Source: CAZFMJ01 sp964520045
Lineage (GTDB): Bacteria > Elusimicrobiota > Elusimicrobia > Elusimicrobiales > CAZFMJ01
Assembly (NCBI GenBank): GCA_964520045.1
Contig: CAZFMJ010000087.1
Coordinates: 1-11,213 of the forward strand
Direction: 5' to 3'
DNA: 11,213 nt
In this document: piece after piece, positions 1 to 6,236 of the stretch
Layout of the letters: each line of letters opens with the position of its first letter
How positions within the stretch are numbered: position 1 is the stretch's first letter
The notes under the pieces: generated by a model
What the model was told of the DNA's origin: nothing
The model's input: the letters and a program-made list of their open reading frames with translations, nothing else
Databases searched by the model: none
Position numbers and translations under genes: made by a program

Positions 1-2
1 CC

Positions 3-185
3 CTGTCCAGGGCGGGAAGCGAGCTTGCGGACGCTGTTTCAATAATCAAGACCGAACCCGGATCCATGGAACTGGCGGCGGTGCATTTCAGGGCGGCTCT
101 GGCGGAGCTTGAATCAATAGCAGGCGAAACAACGTCGGAAGAAGTCCTTTGCGAAGTATTTAAGCGCTTCTGCGTGGGAAAATAA
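3..185 (+). CDS. mnmE: tRNA-modification GTPase MnmE, C-terminal end (5' truncated)
   Basis: Reading frame 3 is open from the window edge to TAA at 183-185 and encodes the last 60 residues of MnmE (TrmE). The end of the protein shows the family signature: a helix with LAAVHFRAALAELE, then ETTSEEVL, and a terminal FCVGK. In MnmE the cysteine of this C-x-G-K end is part of the active site of the C-terminal helical domain. MnmE is a K+-activated GTPase that works with MnmG to place (carboxymethyl)aminomethyl groups on C5 of the wobble uridine in certain tRNAs. The G domain and N-terminal folate-binding domain lie outside the window. Its partner mnmG lies about 1.2 kb downstream, separated by one membrane-protein gene. 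Confidence 0.93.
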   Translation: MSRAGSELADAVSIIKTEPGSMELAAVHFRAALAELESIAGETTSEEVLCEVFKRFCVGK

Positions 186-203
186 AAAGAAGGGAAACGA
201 AGA

Positions 204-245
204 GGCTAGACCGCTGGACAGCTAGACGGCGGGACAGCTAGACAG
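204..245. repeat. Degenerate 8-bp tandem repeat (CTRGACNG family)
   Basis: Five consecutive octamers of the pattern CTAGACCG / CTGGACAG / CTAGACGG / CGGGACAG / CTAGACAG fill the short spacer between mnmE and the next gene. The units differ from each other at one to three positions but stay in register. The array ends about 12 bases before the start codon of the membrane protein. I see no matching inverted arm nearby. It resembles in style, but not in sequence, the other short-period arrays of this window. Confidence 0.75.
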
Positions 246-256
246 TTGTCCGGTTT

Positions 257-1024
257 ATGCAACATATAAAAACTACGGTTAATTTTTTTACGGATATCAT
301 CACAGGGCCGGACAAAGCCTCCTGTGAAATAGGGCAAAAAAATTATACCCTGCTCCATGCATTGCTGATTTATGCGGCTTATACCGCGGTCAACTCAGTA
401 TTCTTAGCCGTCAAACCTCTTGATTTCCCCGCCGCAGCAGGCCCCGTCTCAGCGGAAAATTTTGGTTTCAGCTCATGGCTTTTCGGCGAGGCATTCTGGG
501 GATCGATATTGCTCGCCGCATGGTCTTTTTTTCTTGTTCTTTTTTGCTCAATAATGCGCGGGGGGAGACTGGCCGTCCGCATGATTTTAACCTCCGTATT
601 CACCCTGCCTGCCGCCGCGCTCATCGCATTGTACCGCAACAGCATTCCGCAGACTTTTCATGCGGTATTCTGGATAATGTTTATTGCCGTATCGGCATTC
701 GTTTCATACCGCAGGAAAAATGACTGGCAAACGATTCTGTTGATCCTCCTTGCCGGCAATGCCGTAGCCGCGCTTTTCATCCCCGTTAAAATCCTTGCCG
801 TTTCGTTAAGAACGGAAAATATATATATGGCGGCGGAATTAATTTCATCGTTATGGATGATAGCCGTAACCGCTCTTTTGCTGCGGCGATTGACGAAAAT
901 AAGCGCGGCCCGGGCGGTCATTTCAATATTTTTTTCATCGATCATGGATATGGCGCTGCTGGTATCGCTTTATAAATTGAACCTTGTGCCTCATGAAATT
1001 ATGAAAATGTTTCTAACAGTATAA
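257..1024 (+). CDS. Multi-pass integral membrane protein, function unknown
   Basis: 255 residues with about seven hydrophobic segments at roughly 31-52, 82-100, 108-126, 134-151, 158-178, 193-209 and 218-238. The short N-terminal stretch (to about residue 30) is soluble, containing FFTDIITGPDKA. The general plan, a short amphipathic lead reading like 'enzyme/phase' linker followed by helices, is reminiscent of Yip1-type bacterial membrane proteins, but I see no decisive motif, so the function is left open. ATG 257 is the only reasonable start. No good Shine-Dalgarno precedes it, because the octamer repeat occupies the upstream bases. It sits between mnmE and mnmG, which are partners, but nothing in the protein suggests a role in tRNA modification. 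Confidence 0.75.
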   Translation: MQHIKTTVNFFTDIITGPDKASCEIGQKNYTLLHALLIYAAYTAVNSVFLAVKPLDFPAAAGPVSAENFGFSSWLFGEAFWGSILLAAWSFFLVLFCSIMRGGRLAVRMILTSVFTLPAAALIALYRNSIPQTFHAVFWIMFIAVSAFVSYRRKNDWQTILLILLAGNAVAALFIPVKILAVSLRTENIYMAAELISSLWMIAVTALLLRRLTKISAARAVISIFFSSIMDMALLVSLYKLNLVPHEIMKMFLTV

Positions 1025-1062
1025 GATCGGCCACAAAAGGCATCCAAATAAACCTCAGAAGC

Positions 1063-1112
1063 AATGAGTTTGGATAGTCCCATTCTCAAAGCCTCTGAGG
1101 AATGAATGGGGC
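1063..1112 (+). repeat. Diverged copy of the GGCCCATTCT hairpin element
   Basis: It shares the order GAGTTTGG, then CCCATTCTCA, a short loop, then GAATGGG with the two better copies at 1306-1354 and 4180-4228. The stem here is CCCATTC (1079-1085) with GAATGGG (1104-1110). A second stem, CCTCAGA (1053-1059) with TCTGAGG (1094-1100), overlaps it. This is the most diverged of the three copies and is not followed by heptamer repeats. Confidence 0.55.
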
Positions 1113-1265
1113 ACAAAAAGCACAAAATAGCCGGAAAAGAATGGTATATACGGACAAGCCATTCTGAATTCTGCCCAAACAAACCTTTCCGCCACTACAA
1201 CAAGGCGGACTCGCCAAAGAAGTGTGGAGAGCGCCCCGTATTTTGGCGGAAAAGGCAGTGACACG

Positions 1266-1302
1266 TTCGACTCCGCTCAGTGTTACCCTGAGTGTAATCG
1301 AA
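1266..1302. repeat. Imperfect palindrome of the TTCGACTCCGCTCAG type
   Basis: The left arm TTCGACTCCGCTCAG (1266-1280) and right arm CTGAGTGTAATCGAA (1288-1302) are inverted repeats with three mismatches in 15 positions and a 7-base loop. Palindromes beginning TTCGACTnCGCTCAG are, from general knowledge, common intergenic REP-like elements in several bacterial groups. I infer that this is a decayed member. Confidence 0.55.
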
Positions 1303-1305
1303 GGG

Positions 1306-1354
1306 GTGAGTTTGGGGCGGCCCATTCTCACTGCTTTGATGGAAAGAATGGGCC
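1306..1354 (+). repeat. 49-bp GGCCCATTCT hairpin element, copy in forward orientation
   Basis: A perfect 10-bp stem, GGCCCATTCT (1319-1328) with AGAATGGGCC (1345-1354), closes a 16-base loop and is preceded by GTGAGTTTGGGGC. The reverse complement of 4180-4228 is identical over the first 25 bases and the last 14. Only a 10-base stretch of the loop differs. In both copies the same end is followed by heptamer-like TCTACCG units. Conservation of the stem with drift in the loop suggests a repeated element selected or copied as a hairpin. Confidence 0.75.
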
Positions 1355-1376
1355 ATCTACCGTCTAACATCTACCC

Positions 1377-1414
1377 CAATATGACCCCGCCATTTGTGTG
1401 GTGGGGTCATATTG
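1377..1414. promoter_or_regulatory. Strong hairpin immediately upstream of mnmG
   Basis: The arms at 1377-1392 and 1399-1414 are inverted repeats of 16 bases with one G-T mismatch (a wobble pair in RNA) around a 6-base loop. The stem ends 8 bases before the mnmG start codon and covers the place where a Shine-Dalgarno would sit. The 11 or so unpaired bases just before ATG show no good ribosome site. It could modulate mnmG translation, protect a processed 5' end, or be one more intergenic palindrome. The sequence alone does not decide. Confidence 0.55.
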
Positions 1415-1422
1415 AGTTAATT

Positions 1423-3273
1423 ATGTATATTTATCCCGTAAAATACGAAGCTATTGTGATAGGAGCCGGACATGCCGGCTGTGAAGCGGCTTTGGCCTGC
1501 GGCCGTTTGGGCATAAGAACCCTGTTGATAACTCAGGATTTGGACACTATAGCGCAGATGTCCTGCAATCCGTCCATAGGCGGAATAGGAAAAGGCCAGA
1601 TGGTGCGGGAAATAGACGCGCTCGGCGGAGAAATGGCAAGGAACACCGACAGATGCGCTCTTCACTACCATATGCTCAATACCGGCAAAGGCGCCGCTGT
1701 GCATTCGCCCAGAGCGCAATGCGATAAAAAACTTTACCAGTTTACCATGAAACGCACGCTGGAATCCCAGAAAAATCTGGATATAATTCAGGACGAAGCC
1801 GTGGAAATCCGCGCCGACAATGCCCGCGTCTCGTCCGTTGAGACAATACGCGGAACGCGCTATTTAACATCGGGAGTAATATTAACTTCCGGAACGTTCC
1901 TGAAAGGCGTTATTTATATAGGCCTTAAAACTTTCAGGGGGGGGAGATATAATCATTTTCCCAGCGACCCGCTTTCAGACAGCCTTAAAAATCTGGGATT
2001 TGAAATGGGGAGGCTTAAGACCGGAACCCCCATGCGCATAAACGGCCGGGCGATAAATTTTTCGCAATGCATGGAACAGCCCAGCGACAGCCCGCCCGCT
2101 CCGTTTTCACATTTCACAAAAGAAATAGGCCGCCCCCTGCTTTCCTGCTGGATAACAAAAACAAATCCAGCCGCGCACGACATAATAAAAAACAGCATGG
2201 ATAAATCCCCGCTTTACTCAGGAAGGATAAAATCCATAGGCCCCAGATACTGTCCCTCAATAGAGGATAAGGTGGTAAAATTTCCTCAAAGGGATTCGCA
2301 TCCTGTATTTCTGGAGCCGGAAGGATATACTACCGGAGAATATTATGTGAACGGACTTTCGACAAGCCTGCCGGAAGACGTACAGCTGAAAGTGCTGCGG
2401 ACGATCAAAGGCCTTGAAGACGCCGAAATAGTGCGTCCCGGCTATGCAATTGAATACGATTTCGTACAGCCGACGCAGCTGTATGCCACGCTGGAAACCA
2501 AATCTGTGCAAGGACTCTTTTTTGCCGGCCAGATAAACGGAACTACTGGCTATGAAGAAGCCGCCGCTCAGGGACTTATCGCCGGAATAAACTGCGCGCA
2601 AAAGCTTAAACTGCAGGAGCCGCTTGTCCTGGGAAGATCGCAGGCTTATATCGGGGTAATGATCGACGATTTGGTGACAAAAGGCGTAACCGACCCATAC
2701 AGGATGTTTACCTCCCGCGCGGAATACAGGCTGCTGCTGCGCTCGGACAACGCCGACATCAGACTCATGGACTACGGCATACGGCTGGGCCTTCTTCCCT
2801 CGGAATTATCAAAACCTTTTCAAAAATACAAGGAAGCTGTTTTAAGGTTCCGGCAAAATCCGGAGCTTAAGCCGGAGGAAAATCCAGAACTATCCCCCTG
2901 GAGCGAAATAAAAGCGGAGCATCACGCGCGGATAGAAAAAAAATACGAATGCTATATACTGCGCCAGTCAAGAGATGCCCTGCGCTTAAAACCCAAAGAA
3001 GACGTAATTACCCCCGCCAATCTGGATATATTGGAGATAAAAGGCCTGCTTACGGAATCCCGGCAAAAAATAAATAAAATCCGGCCCAAAACGCTGGGGC
3101 AGGCTTCCAGAATACAGGGCGTAACGCCGGCTGATTTACAGCTTCTGTGGATTCATATAGAGAAGAGCAGGAGGTTAAGAAATTCCCAGCAGCCCAGTCA
3201 CCCAGTTGCCCAAGTCAGTCAAAAAAAGGCAACCAGCAACCCAGATGCCCAGTTACCCGGATTTAGGAATTAG
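1423..3273 (+). CDS. mnmG: tRNA uridine-5-carboxymethylaminomethyl(34) synthesis enzyme MnmG (GidA)
   Basis: 616 residues. The FAD-dependent partner of MnmE, acting on the wobble uridine of tRNAs. The FAD-binding GAGHAGCEAA loop starts at residue 14. MSCNPSIGGIGKG (46-58), the cysteine of YCPSIEDK at residue 277, YAIEYDFVQPTQL, LFFAGQINGTTGYEEAAAQG, SRAEYRLLLRSDNAD and GVTPADLQLL all match the family in order. Start ATG 1423 places the GAGHAG motif where it is in known MnmG. The frame remains open upstream to 1222, but that part encodes repeats and is not MnmG. The family sequence ends near HIEKSRR. The following 30 residues (587-616, bases 3181-3270) are encoded by the octamer repeats and are not expected in MnmG. 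No clear Shine-Dalgarno is present and a hairpin precedes the start. rsmG follows, as in most bacteria. Confidence 0.97.
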   Translation: MYIYPVKYEAIVIGAGHAGCEAALACGRLGIRTLLITQDLDTIAQMSCNPSIGGIGKGQMVREIDALGGEMARNTDRCALHYHMLNTGKGAAVHSPRAQCDKKLYQFTMKRTLESQKNLDIIQDEAVEIRADNARVSSVETIRGTRYLTSGVILTSGTFLKGVIYIGLKTFRGGRYNHFPSDPLSDSLKNLGFEMGRLKTGTPMRINGRAINFSQCMEQPSDSPPAPFSHFTKEIGRPLLSCWITKTNPAAHDIIKNSMDKSPLYSGRIKSIGPRYCPSIEDKVVKFPQRDSHPVFLEPEGYTTGEYYVNGLSTSLPEDVQLKVLRTIKGLEDAEIVRPGYAIEYDFVQPTQLYATLETKSVQGLFFAGQINGTTGYEEAAAQGLIAGINCAQKLKLQEPLVLGRSQAYIGVMIDDLVTKGVTDPYRMFTSRAEYRLLLRSDNADIRLMDYGIRLGLLPSELSKPFQKYKEAVLRFRQNPELKPEENPELSPWSEIKAEHHARIEKKYECYILRQSRDALRLKPKEDVITPANLDILEIKGLLTESRQKINKIRPKTLGQASRIQGVTPADLQLLWIHIEKSRRLRNSQQPSHPVAQVSQKKATSNPDAQLPGFRN

Positions 3274-3510
3274 GAAGTCAGCAATCACCAGACGGGAAAG
3301 AAGCTGCCAGTTACCCAGACAGGGCAGAAAGCGACAAAGCTGAAAAACTAAGAACCGGGAACATAGCTGTCTTCCCGTCCGGTTACTAATCTCTTTCTGG
3401 GTTGCTGGGAAGCTGGAAACCGGGTGCTTTCTTCTGCTGGTTTCTTTCTGGGTTTCTGGGCAACAGGGTGGCAGGGTAACTGAGTTGCTGGGCCGCTGGG
3501 TCACCTGATA
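3183..3510. repeat. Degenerate octamer repeats (AGnnRCCC family) in two inverted arms
   Basis: The left arm, about 3183-3262, runs as octamers such as AGCAGCCC, AGTCACCC, AGTTGCCC, then AGCAACCC, AGATGCCC, AGTTACCC. The right arm, about 3395-3508, carries the same family on the opposite strand: its reverse complement reads AGCGGCCC, AGCAACTC, AGTTACCC, TGCCACCC, TGTTGCCC, AGAAACCC. Between them lies about 130 bp with weaker matches. The left arm is inside the mnmG reading frame and the right arm ends just before the rsmG start codon. The arms could fold into a long imperfect hairpin in RNA or DNA. Confidence 0.75.
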
Positions 3511-4196
3511 TGTATAACAAAAGTTCTCTTGCAAAACTTAACTCATGGGGCATAACCCTTTCTGAACCGCAGATAAATCTTCTTGATATCTATGCAAAAA
3601 ACGTATTTGAAAAGAACCGGATGCTCAATCTTACGGCCGCAAACAGCCTTCGGGAAATATGGCAGAGGCATATAACGGATTCTCTCGCGGGACTGCCTGT
3701 TCTCAAAACGATCACAGCCGGAAATTTATGCCCGAAAATAACAGATGCCGGCTCAGGATGCGGTTATCTCGGGATCTGCATCAAAATCGCGTGGCCTGAA
3801 ACTGAAGTTTCGCTCATGGAATCCAGCCGCAGGAAAATAAAATTTCTGGAATGGGCCGTGCAGACGCTGGGACTCAAAGGTATCCGGCCGCTCGGACGCA
3901 GACTGGGCGAAAAAAAACCCGACGAAAATGAAAAAGCCGATATCGTTATTGAACGCGCCATGGGCAAACTCCCCGACATCTTTACAGACTGCATGGAATT
4001 TGCCAAAGACTCCGGTTTTTTTGCCGCTTACCAAAGCATGCCTGAAATGCCGACGGCCGGCCGCGCCTCAACCGGCAGGCTTATGGAATCATGCCTTGAA
4101 AAGACTGTAAAATATACATTGCCCGGAGAACATAAGGAAAGAGCGCTGTTAATTTTCAAAAAGACGGTAGACGGAAGACGGCCCATTCTTTCCTAA
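3510..4196 (+). CDS. rsmG: 16S rRNA (guanine-N7)-methyltransferase RsmG (GidB)
   Basis: 228 residues. It methylates N7 of G527 (E. coli numbering) of 16S rRNA using S-adenosylmethionine. NRMLNLTAANSLREIWQRHITDSLA (36-60) carries the family H-x-x-DS-L motif, and the SAM-binding loop DAGSGCGYLGI is at 79-89, followed by SLMESSRRKIKFLEW (101-115) and ADIVIERAMG (143-152). The family-like part ends at ERALLIFKK. The last ten residues (219-228, TVDGRRPILS) are encoded by heptamer repeat units and by one arm of the 49-bp hairpin element, whose loop holds the stop codon. ATG 3510 lies directly after the octamer array with no clear ribosome site. No other in-frame start upstream gives RsmG-like sequence. 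Downstream of mnmG in the usual gidA-gidB order. Confidence 0.95.
   Translation: MYNKSSLAKLNSWGITLSEPQINLLDIYAKNVFEKNRMLNLTAANSLREIWQRHITDSLAGLPVLKTITAGNLCPKITDAGSGCGYLGICIKIAWPETEVSLMESSRRKIKFLEWAVQTLGLKGIRPLGRRLGEKKPDENEKADIVIERAMGKLPDIFTDCMEFAKDSGFFAAYQSMPEMPTAGRASTGRLMESCLEKTVKYTLPGEHKERALLIFKKTVDGRRPILS
4163..4182 (+). repeat. GGTAGAC-type heptamer units inside the end of rsmG
   Basis: GACGGTAGACGGAAGACGG is a short run of the GGTARAC heptamer family read in the rsmG frame as TVDGRR. It joins the 49-bp hairpin element at 4180. The mirror arrangement, hairpin element followed by TCTACCG units, occurs at 1306-1376. Confidence 0.65.
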
Positions 4197-4228
4197 AAAG
4201 CCTTGAGAATGGGCCGCCCCAAACTCAC
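4180..4228 (-). repeat. 49-bp GGCCCATTCT hairpin element, reverse copy over the rsmG stop
   Basis: Stem GGCCCATTCT (4180-4189) with AGAATGGGCC (4206-4215), extended by one C-G pair to 11 bp, with a 16-base loop that contains the rsmG stop codon TAA at 4194-4196. On the minus strand it matches 1306-1354 over 25 and 14 identical bases. A further inverted repeat, CCCAAAC (4218-4224) with GTTTGGG (4243-4249), follows. As RNA it would form a stable hairpin at the rsmG 3' end, but there is no U tract after it, so a classical terminator is not supported. Confidence 0.75.
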
Positions 4229-4247
4229 TGCTCCTAAGGAAGGTTTG

Positions 4248-4372
4248 GGACGGTAAACGGTAGACGGAAAAAAAGAAGATGGGAACTAGTAAACGCAAAA
4301 CGTTAAGCGAAAGTAAAAAAATAAAAGATGTTTTTGTTTTGCCATCTACCGTCTCCCATCTACCGTTTACCG
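4248..4372. repeat. Heptamer repeats (GGTARAC family) in two inverted arms, upstream of the 4414 gene
   Basis: The left arm 4248-4267 reads GGACGGTAAACGGTAGACGG. The right arm 4342-4372 carries the same units on the opposite strand (reverse complement GCGGTAAACGGTAGATGGGAG and onward). About 74 bp of A-rich, GC-poor sequence lies between. The arms can pair over about 18 bases. The same family and layout recur at 4907-5040 on the other side of the next gene. Confidence 0.8.
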
Positions 4373-4400
4373 CATGTAAACAGCCAGAGTAATTACTTTT

Positions 4401-4405
4401 GGAGG
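4401..4405 (+). promoter_or_regulatory. Ribosome binding site deciding the start of the 4414 gene
   Basis: GGAGG lies 8 bases before ATG 4414. A TTG at 4399 would also open the frame, but it overlaps this site and would leave no ribosome site of its own, so ATG 4414 is preferred. Confidence 0.8.
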
Positions 4406-4413
4406 TTACAATA

Positions 4414-4911
4414 ATGCAGATATTAAATCTTTACTTCAGCCCCTTTGCGGCGATATTGATAATTTTCGCGATCTATTTTTCGGATATTGAAAAACCGGCG
4501 ATGTTCATATCAGCCGGTATTCTGGCCGCAGTCACACTGCTGAACTACTGGATAGCGAAACAGGCATACAGATTCCTGCAATGGACGAATACGATACGGA
4601 TAGTTATCTTATGGCTTAATCTTGCGGCAAGTATAATGCTTTTTTATATGCTCGGATCCTACTGGGCGCCGATGTGGCTTCTGTTCCTTACGGCGCCGGC
4701 TACAGCCGCGATGTTTATGAGCAGACTGCGCACGCTTGCGGTGGCTTTTGCGGCGGCAGCCTCGATGCTCGGCATATATCTGCTCAAAGGCGTGGAGGGA
4801 GCGGTATTCTGGGGGCAGGCGTCGGTCCACGCAATATTTGTCATAATATTCAGCCTTTTTGTTCACGCGCTGGCGCAGATGGCGCTGAGAATAAGAGACT
4901 CGACGCGGTAA
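4414..4911 (+). CDS. Six-helix integral membrane protein, function unknown
   Basis: 165 residues, almost wholly hydrophobic, with about six membrane segments near 4-22, 29-48, 61-80, 83-103, 107-124 and 133-156, and a short basic C-terminal end (RIRDSTR). It looks like the membrane part of a sensor kinase without its kinase, but no kinase or other soluble domain follows, so this is only a resemblance. It has a good GGAGG ribosome site. The TAA stop lies inside a GGTAAAC heptamer unit at 4907-4913, so the repeat array supplies the end of the gene. The gene is bracketed by two inverted heptamer arrays (4248-4372 and 4907-5040), which sets it apart from the housekeeping genes around it. Confidence 0.7.
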   Translation: MQILNLYFSPFAAILIIFAIYFSDIEKPAMFISAGILAAVTLLNYWIAKQAYRFLQWTNTIRIVILWLNLAASIMLFYMLGSYWAPMWLLFLTAPATAAMFMSRLRTLAVAFAAAASMLGIYLLKGVEGAVFWGQASVHAIFVIIFSLFVHALAQMALRIRDSTR

Positions 4912-5040
4912 ACAGAAGACGGTAGAAGGTAGATGGTAAACGGTAGACGGTAAAAAAATAAGAGCAAAAGCAGAAAAATGGAAAAAGGTTTGTATCTGTT
5001 CTTTGTTTACCGTCTACCATCTACCCTCTACCGTTTACCC
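4907..5040. repeat. Heptamer repeats (GGTARAC family) in two inverted arms, downstream of the 4414 gene
   Basis: The left arm, 4907-4953, is a run of GGTAAAC, GGTAGAA, GGTAGAT, GGTAAAC, GGTAGAC, GGTAAAA units. The right arm, 5005-5040, is the same family inverted (reverse complement GGGTAAACGGTAGAGGGTAG and onward). The two arms match except that the left one carries one extra 7-base unit, as expected from slippage. The 51-bp spacer is A-rich. The right arm ends 8 bases before the start of the peptidase gene. Confidence 0.85.
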
Positions 5041-5048
5041 TCCTAATT

Positions 5049-6167
5049 ATGGATATTTTTTTCAAACTAAGAGTATTCTTCTGGATACTGGTGCTTTCCC
5101 TGTGGAGCATACTGATGTATCAGTTTATGCGCTCCGACATTTTTCCAGCTCTGCCGAAAAGCCAGCCGTTTAAAAACCCCTTCAGCCATGATTCCGCTCC
5201 CCTCAAAGTTACCGCGCCCGCTCCGGCTCAAGCATCAGCGCCGGAAAAACGCTACAGCCAATCCCGCCTGCCTGAAATTCTAAAACCTCTTCCGCTTCTT
5301 CCCGAGGGGATAAAGGAAATAGGGACCGGACGGCCCGAGCCCGTTGCCGAAACTGAAAAAAGCCGCGCAATGCCGCCGCAGGACTCAAACCGCATTTCTG
5401 CTTCATGGCCCGGCGTTCCGCAGGGATTTACCGCCGCGCAGACAAAGCATTTCGCGATATATCAGGAAGGCGGTCTGATTACGGAAAATCTGGAGGAAAA
5501 TCTGGAGGCTCTGCATGGGAATATCATGCTCGACCTTATCGCCTTCTCGCCGTGGACGCGCGACGAGAAAGTATTGATATATTTCCTGAAGACACAGTCC
5601 GCTTACCGCAAAATCACGGGCCGCCCCAGCTGGTCGGCCGGAGCAAGTTCCCTAAGCAGAAGGATAATCTATTTATACGAAAGCGAAGAAGCATTCGGAA
5701 TACTCGCCCATGAATTATGCCATGTCTATTTTGACAGTTTTTTCAACGCCGGAAAATCAAATCCTCTGTGGCTCAGCGAAGGAATGGCGACTTTGGTTCA
5801 GTCGGAAAGAGGCATGTCCCCGCCCAACTGGCTTCAGCCCAACATGCAGAAGCTCGCCTACGGCGCCGGCTTTTCCCTGTCCGACCTCATGCGCGTGGAA
5901 GACACCGCCGCGGCGGACGATCCCACCGTCCGGTTATGGTATACGCAGGCTTACAGCGTGACAAGATTCCTGTCTCGTCTTAAAACCGCCGACTCCTTCT
6001 ATAATTTCGCAAAAATGCTGCGCGACGGGAAAAGCGTGCACGAATCGCTTTTCCGGTCATACGGCATGCCGTTTAACCGCATCTCCGCGCTTGAGCATGC
6101 ATGGCGTTATGATTTAAAAACCCGCGGACTTACCAGCCTGTCGCAAACGCAGCTGCAAATCCCTTAA
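5049..6167 (+). CDS. Membrane-anchored zinc metallopeptidase, MA clan (peptidase MA-like domain)
   Basis: 372 residues. A single membrane anchor at about 7-25 is followed by a Pro/Ala-rich linker to about residue 115, then a globular domain that should face outside the cytoplasmic membrane. The active site is plain: AHELCH with the HExxH at 221-225, and the third zinc ligand in PLWLSEGMA with Glu 244, the arrangement of gluzincin-type peptidases such as those with the peptidase MA domain (PF13485 type). An upstream stretch, KHFAIYQEG, is the usual start of that domain. No ribosome site is visible before ATG 5049 because the inverted heptamer arm occupies the leader. Substrate unknown. It lies directly upstream of the dcw cluster but is separated from it by its own strong promoter region, so envelope function is plausible only by location and anchor. 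Confidence 0.82.
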   Translation: MDIFFKLRVFFWILVLSLWSILMYQFMRSDIFPALPKSQPFKNPFSHDSAPLKVTAPAPAQASAPEKRYSQSRLPEILKPLPLLPEGIKEIGTGRPEPVAETEKSRAMPPQDSNRISASWPGVPQGFTAAQTKHFAIYQEGGLITENLEENLEALHGNIMLDLIAFSPWTRDEKVLIYFLKTQSAYRKITGRPSWSAGASSLSRRIIYLYESEEAFGILAHELCHVYFDSFFNAGKSNPLWLSEGMATLVQSERGMSPPNWLQPNMQKLAYGAGFSLSDLMRVEDTAAADDPTVRLWYTQAYSVTRFLSRLKTADSFYNFAKMLRDGKSVHESLFRSYGMPFNRISALEHAWRYDLKTRGLTSLSQTQLQIP

Positions 6168-6196
6168 ATTCTTCCTCGTTGGGCCAAAATTGGGTC

Positions 6197-6225
6197 TTGA
6201 CAAACCCTCAGCTATACCCTATACT
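6197..6225 (+). promoter_or_regulatory. Sigma-70-type promoter for mraZ and the dcw operon
   Basis: TTGACA (6197-6202), a 17-base spacer and TATACT (6220-6225) form a near-consensus promoter. Transcription would start near 6232, about 70 bases before the mraZ start codon. It is the strongest promoter I can see in the window and has the right orientation to drive mraZ-rsmH and probably the genes behind. Confidence 0.85.
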
Positions 6226-6236
6226 TATCTTCCTTG

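Larger units (their letters stand above)
1025..1422. other. 398-bp intergenic region built of inverted repeats, no gene seen
   Basis: No convincing coding sequence lies here. The long frame feeding into mnmG from 1222 has no MnmG-like sequence and consists of repeats. The stretch contains successive inverted repeats: 1053-1059 with 1094-1100, 1079-1085 with 1104-1110, 1138-1144 with 1159-1165, 1188-1193 with 1204-1209, an imperfect palindrome at 1266-1302, a 49-bp hairpin element at 1306-1354, three heptamer-like units at 1355-1376 and a long hairpin at 1377-1414. It looks like several mobile or amplified palindromic elements landing side by side. Confidence 0.7.

Noticed and set aside
1222..1422. 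N-terminal extension of MnmG from 1222
   Set aside because: The extension translates repeats and hairpins, and MnmG families begin shortly before the GAGHAG motif. ATG 1423 gives the normal length and spacing.
4180..4216. Rho-independent terminator after rsmG
   Set aside because: The stem is strong, but no run of T follows on the + strand and the stop codon is in the loop. The same hairpin occurs in a non-terminal spacer at 1306-1354.
3183..5040. CRISPR array as explanation of the regular repeats
   Set aside because: Units are only 7-8 bp, degenerate and contiguous, with no conserved 24-37-bp repeats or unique spacers, and no cas genes are present.
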